Program-made: the position numbers and the translations under genes
Notes under the pieces: model-generated
The model's database searches: none
Told to the model about the DNA's origin: nothing
Seen by the model: only the letters and a program-made list of their open reading frames with translations
Source of the DNA: Streptomyces rubiginosohelvolus
Lineage (GTDB): Bacteria; Actinomycetota; Actinomycetes; Streptomycetales; Streptomycetaceae
NCBI RefSeq assembly: GCF_014649875.1
Contig: NZ_BMTW01000005.1
Location: forward strand, 104,456-168,455
Direction of reading: 5' to 3'
DNA: 64,000 bases
Shown here: positions 1 through 8,334 of the stretch, piece by piece
How the letters are laid out: the number at the start of each line of letters is the position of its first letter
Position numbering within the stretch: position 1 is the stretch's first letter

Positions 1-1113
1 CGCGGCGGGGTTCTGGACGGCCTGGCCGAAGCCGCCGGACCAGGTCCAGCCGCCGAACGACCAGAGGACCTTGATGTGCGGGTACTTGGCCTTCAGCTTG
101 CGCAGCTGGTTGAAGTTGCCGCGCAGCGGCTGGTCCCAGGTGTCGGCGACGCCGTCGACGGACTGGTCGGCGGTGTACGCCTTGTCGTAGTCGGCGTACG
201 CGTCGCCGATGGTGCACTTGCCGTTCTGCACGTTGCCGAAGGCGTAGTTGATGTGCGTGATCTTCGCGGCCGTGCCGGACGTCACCAGGTTCTTGACGTG
301 GTAGTTGCGCCCGTAGACGCCCCAGTTGGTGAAGTAGCCCAGGTTGATCTTGTCGCCGCCGGGCTGCTCGCCGCCGCCACCGGTGGTGCGTACGGCGGTG
401 GAGGCGGAGGCCGGACCGGTCTGGTCGGCGGTGTCCCGCGCCTGCACGGCGTAGGAGTAGTCGGTGCCCGCGGTCAGGCCGGTGTTGGTGTACGTGGTGC
501 CGGTGACCGTGGCGACCTTCGCGCCGTCGCGCAGGACGTCGTAGTTCTTGATGCCCTTGTCGTCGGTGGCCGCGGTCCAGCTGAGCTTCACCGAGGTGTC
601 GGTGATGTCGCTCGCGGTGGGCTTGCCGGGGGCGGAGGGCGCGTTGTCGCCGGGGACGCTGCCGCCGTCACAGGAGGCGCCGTTCAGCTTGCAGCCCGTG
701 GGGGAGCCGGAGCCGGTGCCGTTGAAACCGAAGCTGACGCTGGCGCCGGGCGCGACGGTCCCGTTCCAGGCGAGGTTCTTGGCGGTGTAGTGGTTGCCGC
801 TCTTGGTGAGGCTCGCGTCCCAGGCGGAGCCCGCCGCGGTGCCCGCGGGGAAGTCCCACTCGATGGTCCAGGAGGAGAGCGCGGTGGTGCCGGTGTTCTT
901 CACCGTCCACTGGCCCTCGAAGCCGCTGCCCCAGTCCGACTTCTTGGTGTACGTGGCGGTGGCCGACGCGGCTGCCGAGGCGGGGGAGGCGAGGCCCACC
1001 ATCGCGGCCAGCGGCACGACCAGCGCGGTGAGGCCCGCGACGACCTTGGATCTGCCGCTGAGGGCGGGCATCCATCTGAATCTGGAACGGCGTTGGGGGG
1101 TTTCAGTGCTCAA
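1..1113 (-). CDS. Secreted GH18 chitinase (CBM2 - FnIII - GH18), C-terminus cut off by the window edge
   Basis: This is an extracellular chitinase that would hydrolyse beta-1,4-N-acetylglucosamine polymers. The 371 visible residues begin with a signal peptide (RSKVVAGLTALVVPLA...ASPASAA). A carbohydrate-binding module of the CBM2 type follows (WGSGFEGQWTVKNTG, FGFNGTGSG), then a fibronectin III domain (APGKPTASDITDTSVKLSW) and a Gly-rich linker. The start of a GH18 barrel comes last (KINLGYFTNWGVYGRNY, then VLWSFGGWTWSGGF, the SxGG motif). The catalytic DxxDxDxE motif lies beyond position 1. I chose the TTG at 1113 because GAGGAG sits just upstream and it gives an Arg-rich n-region; the next in-frame ATG is at 1071. 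The upstream promoter is a typical chitinase direct-repeat promoter. Confidence 0.92.
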   Translation of the reverse strand, partial: MSTETPQRRSRFRWMPALSGRSKVVAGLTALVVPLAAMVGLASPASAAASATATYTKKSDWGSGFEGQWTVKNTGTTALSSWTIEWDFPAGTAAGSAWDASLTKSGNHYTAKNLAWNGTVAPGASVSFGFNGTGSGSPTGCKLNGASCDGGSVPGDNAPSAPGKPTASDITDTSVKLSWTAATDDKGIKNYDVLRDGAKVATVTGTTYTNTGLTAGTDYSYAVQARDTADQTGPASASTAVRTTGGGGEQPGGDKINLGYFTNWGVYGRNYHVKNLVTSGTAAKITHINYAFGNVQNGKCTIGDAYADYDKAYTADQSVDGVADTWDQPLRGNFNQLRKLKAKYPHIKVLWSFGGWTWSGGFGQAVQNPAA

Positions 1114-1221
1114 CGGTGCTCCTCGGGTGAGGTCCAACAAACGGGGGTGATTCGTGGACTGCAAACCCTGCGCCGCCCTGAGTACGGGTGCTCTCGTACT
1201 CACCGCAGTGTGTGTTCGGTG

Positions 1222-1250
1222 ACAGTAGAAAGGTCTGGACCAACCGTCAA
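1222..1250 (-). promoter_or_regulatory. Chitinase promoter (-35 TTGACG, -10 TACTGT)
   Basis: On the minus strand TTGACG (1245-1250) and TACTGT (1222-1227) are separated by 17 bases, about 110 bp upstream of the chitinase start. One copy of a 13-bp direct repeat fills most of the spacer, and the other lies just upstream of the -35 box. This is the architecture known from Streptomyces chitinase promoters. Confidence 0.75.
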
Positions 1251-1264
1251 GAGGTCTGGACCAA
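1231..1264 (-). promoter_or_regulatory. Direct repeats of the chitinase-promoter / DasR-site type
   Basis: AGGTCTGGACCAA occurs at 1231-1243 and again at 1252-1264, exactly 21 bp (two helical turns) apart and flanking the TTGACG box. Each contains the near-palindrome TGGTCCAGACC(T) on the minus strand, close to the known DasR-responsive consensus TGGTCTAGACCA. Binding by DasR, the N-acetylglucosamine-responsive GntR regulator, is inferred from that similarity. Confidence 0.65.
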
Positions 1265-1279
1265 AGATCGAGGCCTGGC

Positions 1280-1945
1280 TCAGATCCCCAACTCCTGTGC
1301 CAGCACCGCCGCCTGAACCCTGCTGCGCAGCTTCAACTTGCCCAGCAACCTGCTGACATGGGTCTTCACCGTGGCCTCGGCCATCGACAGGCGCAGCGCG
1401 ATGTCCGCGTTGGACAGCCCCTCGCCCAGGCACCCCAGCACCTCGCGCTCACGCCGGGTGAGCTCTTCCAGCGCCTCCAGCACCGCCGGATCAACCGTGC
1501 TCCGCTCGCGTACGGCCCCGCCTCCGCCTCCCGCGAACTCGGCGATCAGCCGACGGGTCACCGCGGGGGCGATCAGCCCCTCGCCGCGCGCCACCGTCCG
1601 TACCGCCTCCAGCAGTTCGCGGGCGTCGGTGTTCTTCAGCAGAAAACCGGAGGCGCCCGCGCGCAGCGCCCCGAAGACGTACTCGTCGAGATCGAACGTG
1701 GTCAGCACGAGGACGTCCGCCAGCTCCTCCGCCACCACCTGCCGGGTCGCCGACACCCCGTCCAGCCGCGGCATCTGCACATCCATCAGGACGAGATCCG
1801 GCCGGAGTTCTCGGGCCAGGCGCACCGCCGCCTCCCCGTCCCCCGCCTCCCCGACGACCTCGATGTCCGGCGCGCTGGAGAGGATCAGTACGAGCCCCGC
1901 GCGCACCGCCGCCTGGTCCTCGGCCACCAGTACCCGGATCGTCAT
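1280..1945 (-). CDS. NarL/FixJ-family response regulator
   Basis: A 221-residue cytoplasmic transcription factor controlled by phosphorylation. The receiver domain (about residues 1-120) has the acidic pair ED at 9-10, the phospho-acceptor Asp55 in LVLMDVQMPRLDG, Thr in LVLTTF and Lys in FLLKNTD. A LuxR-type helix-turn-helix fills the C-terminus (LTRREREVLGCLGEGLSNADIALRLSMAEATVKTHVSRLL). Its ATG overlaps the stop of the kinase gene by 4 bp (ATGA), so the two are translationally coupled. The targets are not evident. The gene ends only about 20 bp from the chitinase promoter repeats and is transcribed toward them, so some interference is possible, but a regulatory link is not shown. Confidence 0.93.
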   Translation of the reverse strand: MTIRVLVAEDQAAVRAGLVLILSSAPDIEVVGEAGDGEAAVRLARELRPDLVLMDVQMPRLDGVSATRQVVAEELADVLVLTTFDLDEYVFGALRAGASGFLLKNTDARELLEAVRTVARGEGLIAPAVTRRLIAEFAGGGGGAVRERSTVDPAVLEALEELTRREREVLGCLGEGLSNADIALRLSMAEATVKTHVSRLLGKLKLRSRVQAAVLAQELGI

Positions 1946-3156
1946 TCCCGCATCTCCCTCTCCCGTACGGGCAGTTCGGCCCGCACCCGCCAGATCTTCG
2001 CGCCGTCGCCGCCCGGTTCGGCCCCCGCCCCGAACGTTCCGCCGAGCAGCGCCACCCGCTCCCGCATGCCGACCAGACCCGCCCCCGAGCCGGGCGCCGT
2101 GGGCCCGGTCCGGCTGCCGAACACGCTGGTGACCTCGACCGTCAGCAGCTCCCCGGACCGGCCGAGCCGCACCGCGACCGGGCCCGGCGCCGCGTGCTTG
2201 AGGGCGTTGGTCAGGGACTCCTGCACGATCCGGTACGCGGCCAGCTCGACCGGCGTCGGCAGCGCCTCGGCTCCTCGGTCCCGTGTGTCCTCCAGGGTGC
2301 AGACGAGCCCACCGGACGCCCCGTTGGCGTTCGTCTGCTCGACCAGGGTGTCCAGGGCCGCCAGCGTCGGGGCCGCGGCCGGGGCGTCGTCCTTGCCGCC
2401 CTCGCGCAGCAGCCCGATCAGCCGGCGCATCTCCGCGAGCCCCTCGACGCTGTTCTCCCGGATCACCTTCAGCGCGTTCCGCGAGGTCTCCGGTTCGTCG
2501 ATGGACAGGGCCGCCGTGGAGTGGATCGCCACCGCGGAGAGGTGGTTGGCCACCATGTCGTGCAGTTCCCGGGCCATCCGGGCCCGCTCGGCGATCACCG
2601 CCTGCGTCCGGTCCATCTCGGCGAGCCGCGCGGTCTGCGCGGCCGCCAGCCGGGCCGCGTCGGCGGCGGTGCGATGGCTGCGCACACTGACCCCGGTGAG
2701 GGCGGGGATGAAGGAGACCAGCCCGATGACCAGGCCGATCAGCAGCGCCTCGGGCTTGCGGAACCAGGCCAGGAAGCCGATCGTCGACGCCACGGTGACC
2801 AGCAGCGTGGCCGGCGGAAGGCGGCGGGCGGCGGCCGGGGTCCCGTACAGGACAGCGGCGTACATGACGTCCGTGAACATCAGGATGGTGGCGAGGCTGC
2901 CCCGGGTGAACTGGTCCGCCACCAGCGCGAGCGTGCCGACGGCCAGCGCCGTGCGCGGGGCGTTGCGGCGCAGCAGTTCGGCCGAGGCCATGGCGGTCAG
3001 CGGTACGAGGGTGACCCAGGACGCGGAGAAGGGGCGGCCGCCCTGGGTGTGGAGGCCCAGCAGCCACAGCAGCAGCCCCCCGAGCAGCCCGGAGACGGCG
3101 AGGGCCACCGCGTCGCGGTCGGGGCGGATCGAGGTGAGCACCCCTCCATCCAACAC
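1942..3156 (-). CDS. Sensor histidine kinase, NarL-partner (HisKA_3) type
   Basis: A 404-residue membrane kinase that should phosphorylate the regulator encoded immediately downstream. Residues of about 15-150 form at least four to five hydrophobic membrane segments with little extracellular sequence, so the signal is probably sensed within or near the membrane. The dimerisation and phospho-acceptor helix reads RARMARELHDMVANHL, with His199. A shortened HATPase domain follows, with IVQESLTNALKHA (N box) and GAGLVGMRERVALLGG (G boxes). This is the compact actinobacterial layout related to DesK. An internal GTG at about codon 6 is an alternative start. The ligand is unknown. Confidence 0.92.
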   Translation of the reverse strand: MLDGGVLTSIRPDRDAVALAVSGLLGGLLLWLLGLHTQGGRPFSASWVTLVPLTAMASAELLRRNAPRTALAVGTLALVADQFTRGSLATILMFTDVMYAAVLYGTPAAARRLPPATLLVTVASTIGFLAWFRKPEALLIGLVIGLVSFIPALTGVSVRSHRTAADAARLAAAQTARLAEMDRTQAVIAERARMARELHDMVANHLSAVAIHSTAALSIDEPETSRNALKVIRENSVEGLAEMRRLIGLLREGGKDDAPAAAPTLAALDTLVEQTNANGASGGLVCTLEDTRDRGAEALPTPVELAAYRIVQESLTNALKHAAPGPVAVRLGRSGELLTVEVTSVFGSRTGPTAPGSGAGLVGMRERVALLGGTFGAGAEPGGDGAKIWRVRAELPVREREMRE

Positions 3157-3291
3157 GCACCGCCGCCCCCGGACCTCCCTTCGCGGGCCGATCCGCGACT
3201 ACATCGAAGGATGCAGTCCGGTTTCGTCTCCGCCGACGACGTCACCGCGCCCGGCGACCGGGAGGCTGGAGGGGAACGGGAGGAGAGAGTC

Positions 3292-3867
3292 GTGATCGCC
3301 CTACTGGTCGTGGCCTGCGAGGTCGCATTCTGGGTTCTGCTGGCCGTCGGACTGGCCCTGCGGTACGTCGCGAGGAAGCCGAAACTCGGCGCGGCCGTGC
3401 TGCTGTGCGAGCCGCTGCTGGAGGTCGTGCTGCTGGTGGTGACCGCCATCGACCTGAAGAGCGGGGCCGAGCCGGACTGGAAGCACGGCCTGGCCGCCGT
3501 CTACATCGGCTTCACGGTGGGCCTCGGCCACCACACCATCAAGAAGGTGGACGCCTGGGTCGCCCACCGCTGGTTCGGCGGCCCGCCGCCGGTCAAGCCG
3601 CCGAAGTACGGCACGGCCCGCGCGATCCACGAGTGGCGCACGGCCGCCCGCTGGATCCTCGCCGCGGTGGTCGCCCTGGCCCTGCTCCAGGCGGCGGTCT
3701 GGTATGTCGGCCCGGACGGCGCGATCAACTCGCTTCAGAGCTGGCAGCAGAAGATGCTTCTGGTGATCGGCATCAACGTGATCATCGCCGGCGGCTACAC
3801 GCTCTTCCCGAAGCAGGCCCCGAAGGATGCCGACGCGGTTGACCGCGAGCCGGCCGACCGGCTCTAG
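3292..3867 (+). CDS. Small integral membrane protein of unknown function
   Basis: The 191-residue product has about five hydrophobic segments: VIALLVVACEVAFWVLLAVGLAL, AAVLLCEPLLEVVLLVVTAID, LAAVYIGFTVGLGHHT, WILAAVVALALLQAAVWYV and MLLVIGINVIIAGGYTLF. A basic, Pro-rich cytoplasmic loop (HRWFGGPPPVKPPKYG) lies in the middle. I chose GTG 3292 because GGGAGGAGAG lies 5-10 bases upstream; an in-frame upstream extension reads as polar junk. It is divergent from the two-component operon and convergent with the adenosyltransferase gene. I do not recognise a functional family, and no catalytic motif is visible. Confidence 0.8.
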   Translation: MIALLVVACEVAFWVLLAVGLALRYVARKPKLGAAVLLCEPLLEVVLLVVTAIDLKSGAEPDWKHGLAAVYIGFTVGLGHHTIKKVDAWVAHRWFGGPPPVKPPKYGTARAIHEWRTAARWILAAVVALALLQAAVWYVGPDGAINSLQSWQQKMLLVIGINVIIAGGYTLFPKQAPKDADAVDREPADRL

Positions 3868-3877
3868 GCTCCAGGAC

Positions 3878-4450
3878 CTACCGCTCGCCGCCCGGCACCC
3901 ACAGCACGTCCCCGACCTCCTTGTTCGCGCTCCGCGCCAGGATGAACAGGAGGTCGGAGAGGCGGTTGAGGTACGTGGCCGTCAGGGTGTTCATCGACTC
4001 GCCGTGCACCTCCAGGGCCGCCCAGGTGGACCGCTCGGCCCGCCGGACCACCGTGCACGCCTGGTGCAGCAGCGCCGCCCCCGGCGTACCGCCCGGCAGG
4101 ATGAAGCTGCGGAGCTTCTCCAGCTCCTCCAGGAAGCGGTCGCAGTCCGCCTCCAGCTTGTCGATGTAGGACTGCTCGACCCGCAGCGGCGGGTACTTCG
4201 GGTCCTCGACCACCGGGGTGGAGAGGTCGGCGCCCACGTCGAACAGGTCGTTCTGGACCCGTACGAGGACCTTCACCACGTCCTCGGGCAGCTGCCCGAG
4301 CGCGATGGCGGTCCCGATCACCGCGTTGGCCTCGTTGGCGTCCGCGTACGCCGAGATCCGCAGATCGGTCTTGGCGGTGCGGCTCATGTCGCCGAGGGCC
4401 GTCGTGCCCTGGTCGCCGGTCCGGGTGTAGATGCGCGTCAGATTGACCAT
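3878..4450 (-). CDS. pduO: Cob(I)yrinic acid a,c-diamide / cob(I)alamin adenosyltransferase, PduO type
   Basis: This enzyme transfers the 5'-deoxyadenosyl group of ATP to cob(I)alamin, giving coenzyme B12. The 190-residue size fits PduO-type enzymes. The N-terminal ATP-binding loop is YTRTGDQGTTALGD. The core shows RISAYADANEANAVIG, RAERSTWAAL and LNRLSDLLFILARSAN, which match the conserved Arg/Glu/Asp-containing helices of the trimer. It sits within 40 kb of meaB, an epimerase and icmA, all tied to adenosylcobalamin-dependent mutases, so it plausibly supplies their cofactor. It is followed after 13 bp by the end of an ABC permease gene on the same strand. Confidence 0.93.
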   Translation of the reverse strand: MVNLTRIYTRTGDQGTTALGDMSRTAKTDLRISAYADANEANAVIGTAIALGQLPEDVVKVLVRVQNDLFDVGADLSTPVVEDPKYPPLRVEQSYIDKLEADCDRFLEELEKLRSFILPGGTPGAALLHQACTVVRRAERSTWAALEVHGESMNTLTATYLNRLSDLLFILARSANKEVGDVLWVPGGER

Positions 4451-4463
4451 GGGGTCAGCGTAG

Positions 4464-5213
4464 TTATGCTCCGGCCCGCCGGAAGACCCGTGTGCCCACC
4501 GTCACGGCCGCGGCGGCGAAACCCGCGGCGACCAGGACCCCGTACAGCATGTGTGTCGTGGCGTACGAGCCGCTGTAGGCGTCCCGCACCGCGTCCACCA
4601 GATAGCGGAACGGCGTGAAGTGCGAGAGCACGTCCAGCCAGCCGGGGCCGAGCGTGATGGGCAGCATCAGACCGGAGAGCAGCATGGCCGGCATCGTCAC
4701 CGCGTTGATCACCGGCCCGAACTCCTGCGGGGTGCTGACGCGCATCGCCAGGGCGTACGAGAGGGAGGCCAGCGAGAGCGCCAGCACGGCGGTGAACGCG
4801 AAGCCGATCAGGACGCCCGCCAGCGGGGCGCGCAACCCCATGAGCAGCGCGGCGAGCACCAGCAGGACGGCCTGGAAGGTGAAGAGCAGGGCGTCGCGCA
4901 GCACCCGCCCCAGCAGCAGGGCGAGTCGGCTGACCGGGGTCACCCGCATCCGCTCCACCACGCCCGTGGACTTCTCGACGATGATCGCGAAACCGGCGAA
5001 GGATGCTCCGAACAGGCTGAGTTGGAGGAGCAGACCGGGGACGAGGACCTGCCAGGAGTCGACGGGGGAGCCGAGCGGCAGGTCCTGGAGCAGCGGGCCG
5101 AAGAAGAACAGATAGAGCAGCGGCATCAGCATCCCGAAGAAGATCTGGAAGCGGGAGCGCAGGGTCTGCCGGGCGTACCGCCCGAAGATGATCGCGGTGT
5201 CGTGGAGAAGCAC
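4464..5213 (-). CDS. ABC-2 type permease, DrrB-like exporter subunit
   Basis: A 249-residue membrane subunit that would form the export channel with the ATPase encoded upstream. It has six hydrophobic segments typical of ABC-2 permeases, including FFGMLMPLLYLFFFGPL at the N-terminus and the conserved re-entrant region PAMLLSGLMLPI near residue 170. The start overlaps nothing and lies 10 bp after the ATPase stop, so the pair is an operon. The family includes daunorubicin exporter DrrB and many small-molecule or lipid exporters; the substrate here cannot be inferred. The divergent TetR gene suggests drug- or ligand-induced expression. Confidence 0.9.
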   Translation of the reverse strand: MLLHDTAIIFGRYARQTLRSRFQIFFGMLMPLLYLFFFGPLLQDLPLGSPVDSWQVLVPGLLLQLSLFGASFAGFAIIVEKSTGVVERMRVTPVSRLALLLGRVLRDALLFTFQAVLLVLAALLMGLRAPLAGVLIGFAFTAVLALSLASLSYALAMRVSTPQEFGPVINAVTMPAMLLSGLMLPITLGPGWLDVLSHFTPFRYLVDAVRDAYSGSYATTHMLYGVLVAAGFAAAAVTVGTRVFRRAGA

Positions 5214-5223
5214 GGGAGGGGTC

Positions 5224-6006
5224 CTATACGGCTGCGGGGGCGGAGTCGGCGGGGGTGGCGGGGCGGCCGGTGGCGGCCAGGAACGCGTTCTGGAGGGCGG
5301 CGTCGGGGGAGCCGGCGTACCGGGTCTTCAGCTCGGCCGGCGTGCCCTCGGCGATCACCGTGCCGCCGTCGACGATGACCAGCCGGTCCGCCAGCGCGTC
5401 GGCCTCGTCGAGGTAGTGGGTGGTCAGGACGACGGTGGTGCCGTCCTTGTCGCGCAGGCCCCGCACCAGGTCCCACAGGTCGGCCCGGCTGCCGGGGTCC
5501 AGGCCCGTGGTCGGCTCGTCGAGGAAGAGCACGGCCGGGCGGTGGGTGAGGCCCATGGCGATGTCGAGCCGTCGCCGCTGGCCGCCGGAGAGGGTCACCG
5601 CCTTCCGGTCGAGCAGTCCGCCGAGGCCGAGCGCGGCGGCCAGTTCCTCGGCGCGCTCCGCCGCCTCCGCCCGGCTCAGCCGGTACAGCCTGCCCTGGGT
5701 GACCAGCTCCTCCCGGACGGTCAGGAACGGGTCGACGCCGCCGGACTGGGCGACGTACCCGCAGACGGCGCGGACGGCCGCCGGATCGGCGAGCAGGTCG
5801 TGGCCGGCCACGGTGGCCGCTCCGCCGGTCGGAGTGAGCAACGTGGTCAACATGCGCAGAGTGGTCGTCTTGCCCGCGCCGTTGGGGCCGAGGAGGGCGA
5901 CGATCTCGCCCGCGCGGATGGTCAGGTCGACGCAGCGGACGGCTTCCACCGGGCCGCTCGGGGTCGTGAAGGTCCGGGCCAGCCCGGAGGTGCTGATGAC
6001 GGTCAT
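5224..6006 (-). CDS. ABC transporter ATP-binding protein, DrrA-like
   Basis: A 260-residue ATPase that powers export by the adjacent DrrB-like permease. Walker A is GPNGAGKTT at 40-48, the signature is LSGGQRRRL, Walker B is AVLFLDEPTTGLDP, and the switch His is in TTHYLDEAD. The C-terminal extension with aromatic and acidic residues is typical of the DrrA subfamily. I chose ATG 6006, which starts the sequence directly at the conserved first strand; a TTG at 6033 is an alternative. Neither has a strong ribosome binding site, so the mRNA may be leaderless. The 90-bp gap to the divergent TetR gene must hold both promoters. Confidence 0.92.
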   Translation of the reverse strand: MTVISTSGLARTFTTPSGPVEAVRCVDLTIRAGEIVALLGPNGAGKTTTLRMLTTLLTPTGGAATVAGHDLLADPAAVRAVCGYVAQSGGVDPFLTVREELVTQGRLYRLSRAEAAERAEELAAALGLGGLLDRKAVTLSGGQRRRLDIAMGLTHRPAVLFLDEPTTGLDPGSRADLWDLVRGLRDKDGTTVVLTTHYLDEADALADRLVIVDGGTVIAEGTPAELKTRYAGSPDAALQNAFLAATGRPATPADSAPAAV

Positions 6007-6096
6007 GGGGTCAGAAAAACAGAGCAAGCCCAAAATTGCAATGACACCAAAAATTCAGAGGCTCCATGATCGTGTGGTGCGTCCTACGATGGAGGC

Positions 6097-6738
6097 ATGG
6101 CTGAGGGACTCAGGGAACGCAAGAAGCGCCAGGCCAGGCAGCGCATCTCGGACATGGCGACCGGACTGTTCCTCGAACACGGCTTCGTGACGGTGACCGT
6201 CGCCGAGATCGCCGAACTGGCCGACGTCTCCGTCAACACCGTCTACAACTACTTCCCGGCCAAGGAGGACCTCTTCCTCGACCGGATGAAGCACGTCACC
6301 CAGCGCGTCGCCCGGTACGTCCGCGCCCGCGACCGGGGCGAGTCCGCCGCCGAGGCCGTCCTGCGCGAGGTGCGCGCCGCCGTCGTCGCGGTCTCCCCGG
6401 AGTTCGGACTCATGGACGGCTTCGCCGACTTCATGCGCGTCATCGAGGACGCCCCCACCCTCAAGGCCCGCCTCTGGTACCTCCAGCAGGAGGTGCTCCA
6501 GACCGTCGTCGCCACGCTGCGCGAGGACACCGGGGCGAGCGAGGACGACCCGCTGCCGCTCCTCGTCGGAGGCCAGATCGCCTGGATCGAGCACGCCCTC
6601 GTCGGCTACGTCAGCCAGGAGATGATGAAGGGCCGCAAGGCCGTCGACGTCTCCCACGACGCCCTCGGCGTCCTCGACGAGATCGAGGGGCTGCTCGGCG
6701 ATCAGGTCCTCAACTACGCGCGGCGCGGAGCCGAATGA
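6097..6738 (+). CDS. TetR/AcrR-family regulator, probable repressor of the divergent ABC exporter
   Basis: A 213-residue dimeric repressor. The N-terminal helix-turn-helix spans about residues 8-55, with RISDMATGLFLEHGFVTVTVAEIAELADVSV followed by NTVYNYFPAKEDLF, which is diagnostic for the family. The remaining helical domain would bind a ligand and the second subunit. The gene is divergent from the DrrAB-like operon with only 90 bp between starts, the standard arrangement for local control. In that gap only a loose CTCCAT...ATGGAG pairing (6062-6094) is visible, so the operator is not defined. Confidence 0.92.
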   Translation: MAEGLRERKKRQARQRISDMATGLFLEHGFVTVTVAEIAELADVSVNTVYNYFPAKEDLFLDRMKHVTQRVARYVRARDRGESAAEAVLREVRAAVVAVSPEFGLMDGFADFMRVIEDAPTLKARLWYLQQEVLQTVVATLREDTGASEDDPLPLLVGGQIAWIEHALVGYVSQEMMKGRKAVDVSHDALGVLDEIEGLLGDQVLNYARRGAE

Positions 6739-6887
6739 CGCGTCCCGGTGTGATGTCCGTCATCTGAGACGTGACGCGCATCTCTTCACCGCCCCAGCAC
6801 GCCCGACGGGTACTAACCTCCGCCGGAGAGTATGTGAACCCCCGTGAACTCAAGCGCACGGGCGAACAGAAACCAAGGGGTGCGAAC

Positions 6888-7736
6888 GTGGCCAGGAAGC
6901 TCGCCGTCATCGGTGCCGGACTCATGGGATCCGGGATCGCGCAGGTCTCCGCCCAGGCGGGCTGGGACGTCGTGCTGCGGGACGTCACCGATGCCGCGCT
7001 GACCCGGGGCCGTGACGGGATCAAGGCCTCGTACGACAGGTTCGTCGCCAAGGGCAAGCTGGAGGCGGCCGACGCCGAGGCCGCGCTCGCCCGCATCACC
7101 ACGACCACCGACCTCGACGCCGTGGCCGACGCGGACGTCGTCGTGGAGGCCGTCTTCGAGAAGCTCGAGGTCAAGCACGAGATCTTCCGCGCCCTCGACA
7201 AGGTCGTCGGCGAGCACACCGTCCTCGCCTCCAACACCTCCGCCATCCCGATCACCAAGATCGCGGCCGTGACCGAGCGCCCGGAGCGCGTCGTCGGCGT
7301 GCACTTCTTCTCGCCGGTCCCGATGATGCAGCTCTGCGAGCTGGTACGCGGCTACAAGACCAGCGACGAAACCCTCGCCACCGCAAGGGAGTTCGCCGAG
7401 TCGGTCGGCAAGACCTGCATCGTCGTCAACCGCGACGTGGCGGGCTTCGTCACCACCCGGCTGATCTCGGCGCTCGTCGTCGAGGCCGCCAAGCTGTACG
7501 AGTCGGGCGTCGCGACCGCCGAGGACATCGACATCGCCTGCAAGCTGGGCTTCGGCCACGCCATGGGCCCGCTCGCCACCGCGGACCTCACCGGCGTCGA
7601 CATCCTGCTGCACGCCACGAGCAACATCTACACCGAGTCGCAGGACGAGAAGTTCGCCGCCCCCGAGCTGATGCGCCGGATGGTCGACGCAGGTGACATC
7701 GGGCGCAAGAGCGGGCAGGGCTTCTACACGTACTGA
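6888..7736 (+). CDS. 3-hydroxybutyryl-CoA dehydrogenase
   Basis: This enzyme interconverts 3-hydroxyacyl-CoA and acetoacetyl-CoA with NAD(P). The 282-residue length matches the short single-function family. The Rossmann motif is GAGLMGSG at 9-16. The catalytic Ser and His lie in LASNTSAIPI and GVHFFSPVPMMQLCELV, and the conserved Asn region reads NRDVAGFVTTRL. The C-terminal domain ends in the usual GRKSGQGFYTY. I chose GTG 6888 because AAGGGG lies 7 bases upstream and the nucleotide-binding motif then begins at residue 9; the upstream in-frame sequence is not family-like. It works with a thiolase such as the one at 24018. It could serve butyryl-CoA, ethylmalonyl-CoA or PHB-type metabolism. 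Confidence 0.93.
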   Translation: MARKLAVIGAGLMGSGIAQVSAQAGWDVVLRDVTDAALTRGRDGIKASYDRFVAKGKLEAADAEAALARITTTTDLDAVADADVVVEAVFEKLEVKHEIFRALDKVVGEHTVLASNTSAIPITKIAAVTERPERVVGVHFFSPVPMMQLCELVRGYKTSDETLATAREFAESVGKTCIVVNRDVAGFVTTRLISALVVEAAKLYESGVATAEDIDIACKLGFGHAMGPLATADLTGVDILLHATSNIYTESQDEKFAAPELMRRMVDAGDIGRKSGQGFYTY

Positions 7737-8010
7737 TCGGATCCGAGGGCGGAACCTGATCGGATCCGCCCTCTCGGCCCGGTCGGCCCACCGCCGTCCG
7801 GGCCGGGGGAGCCGGGCACTCTACCCGGCGGAGCCCGCAAGCCGACGAACCGGAGTCACTCCACCGAGTGAATTCGGTATCGGTTCGCTTACAGACGGCA
7901 ACTTCCCCGTCGCTGCGGCAGTCAGTGGTGGCAGAGGCACGGCCGGCGGCGACGGCGGATCAGACGGACAGACAGACGGACTTACTACGGAGCATGACCG
8001 GGGAGCGCAT

Positions 8011-8334
8011 ATGCACATCAGGGGCGACCACGCCGAGCTGGTCGTCGGGGGCCGCCTCGACGTCCGAAGCGCGGCGGACGCCCGTACGGTCCTGCACTCC
8101 GCCGTGGACGACGGAGTCGGCGACCTCGTGCTGGACCTGACCGAGCTGGACTCCTGGGACGCCACCGGGCTCGGCGTCATCATGGGGGCCCACCGCCGGG
8201 CCGGACGGGCCGGCCGCCGCCTCGTGCTGCGCGGCGTGCCGCCGCAGATGCAGCGCCTCCTGGTGGCCACCCGGCTGCACCGCATCCTGGCCATCGAGGG
8301 CGGCATCGCCGCGGAGTCGCTGCCGCGCGTCTGA
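8011..8334 (+). CDS. STAS-domain protein, anti-sigma factor antagonist-like
   Basis: A 107-residue single STAS domain (ELVVGGRLDVRSAADARTVLHSAV..., then LVLDLTELDSWDATGLGVIMGAHRRA). Such proteins bind and titrate anti-sigma kinases in partner-switching systems. In B. subtilis SpoIIAA the phosphorylated Ser58 lies in MDSSGLG; here the same loop reads WDATGLG, so that Ser is Ala and the next residue is Thr. The protein may therefore be constitutively active or be phosphorylated on the Thr. No kinase or sigma gene is adjacent. ATG 8011 is preceded by GGGGAG; upstream in-frame sequence is low-complexity and unlikely to be coding. Confidence 0.85.
   Translation: MHIRGDHAELVVGGRLDVRSAADARTVLHSAVDDGVGDLVLDLTELDSWDATGLGVIMGAHRRAGRAGRRLVLRGVPPQMQRLLVATRLHRILAIEGGIAAESLPRV

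Noticed and set aside
6062..6094. CTCCAT...ATGGAG pairing between the ABC and TetR genes as an operator
   Set aside because: The arms are only 6 bp with a 21-base spacer, too weak for a TetR site; it is mentioned only as context.
7737..8010. An upstream extension of the STAS gene beginning near 7868
   Set aside because: The added sequence is low-complexity, differs in style from a STAS domain, and ATG 8011 starts exactly at the conserved first strand.
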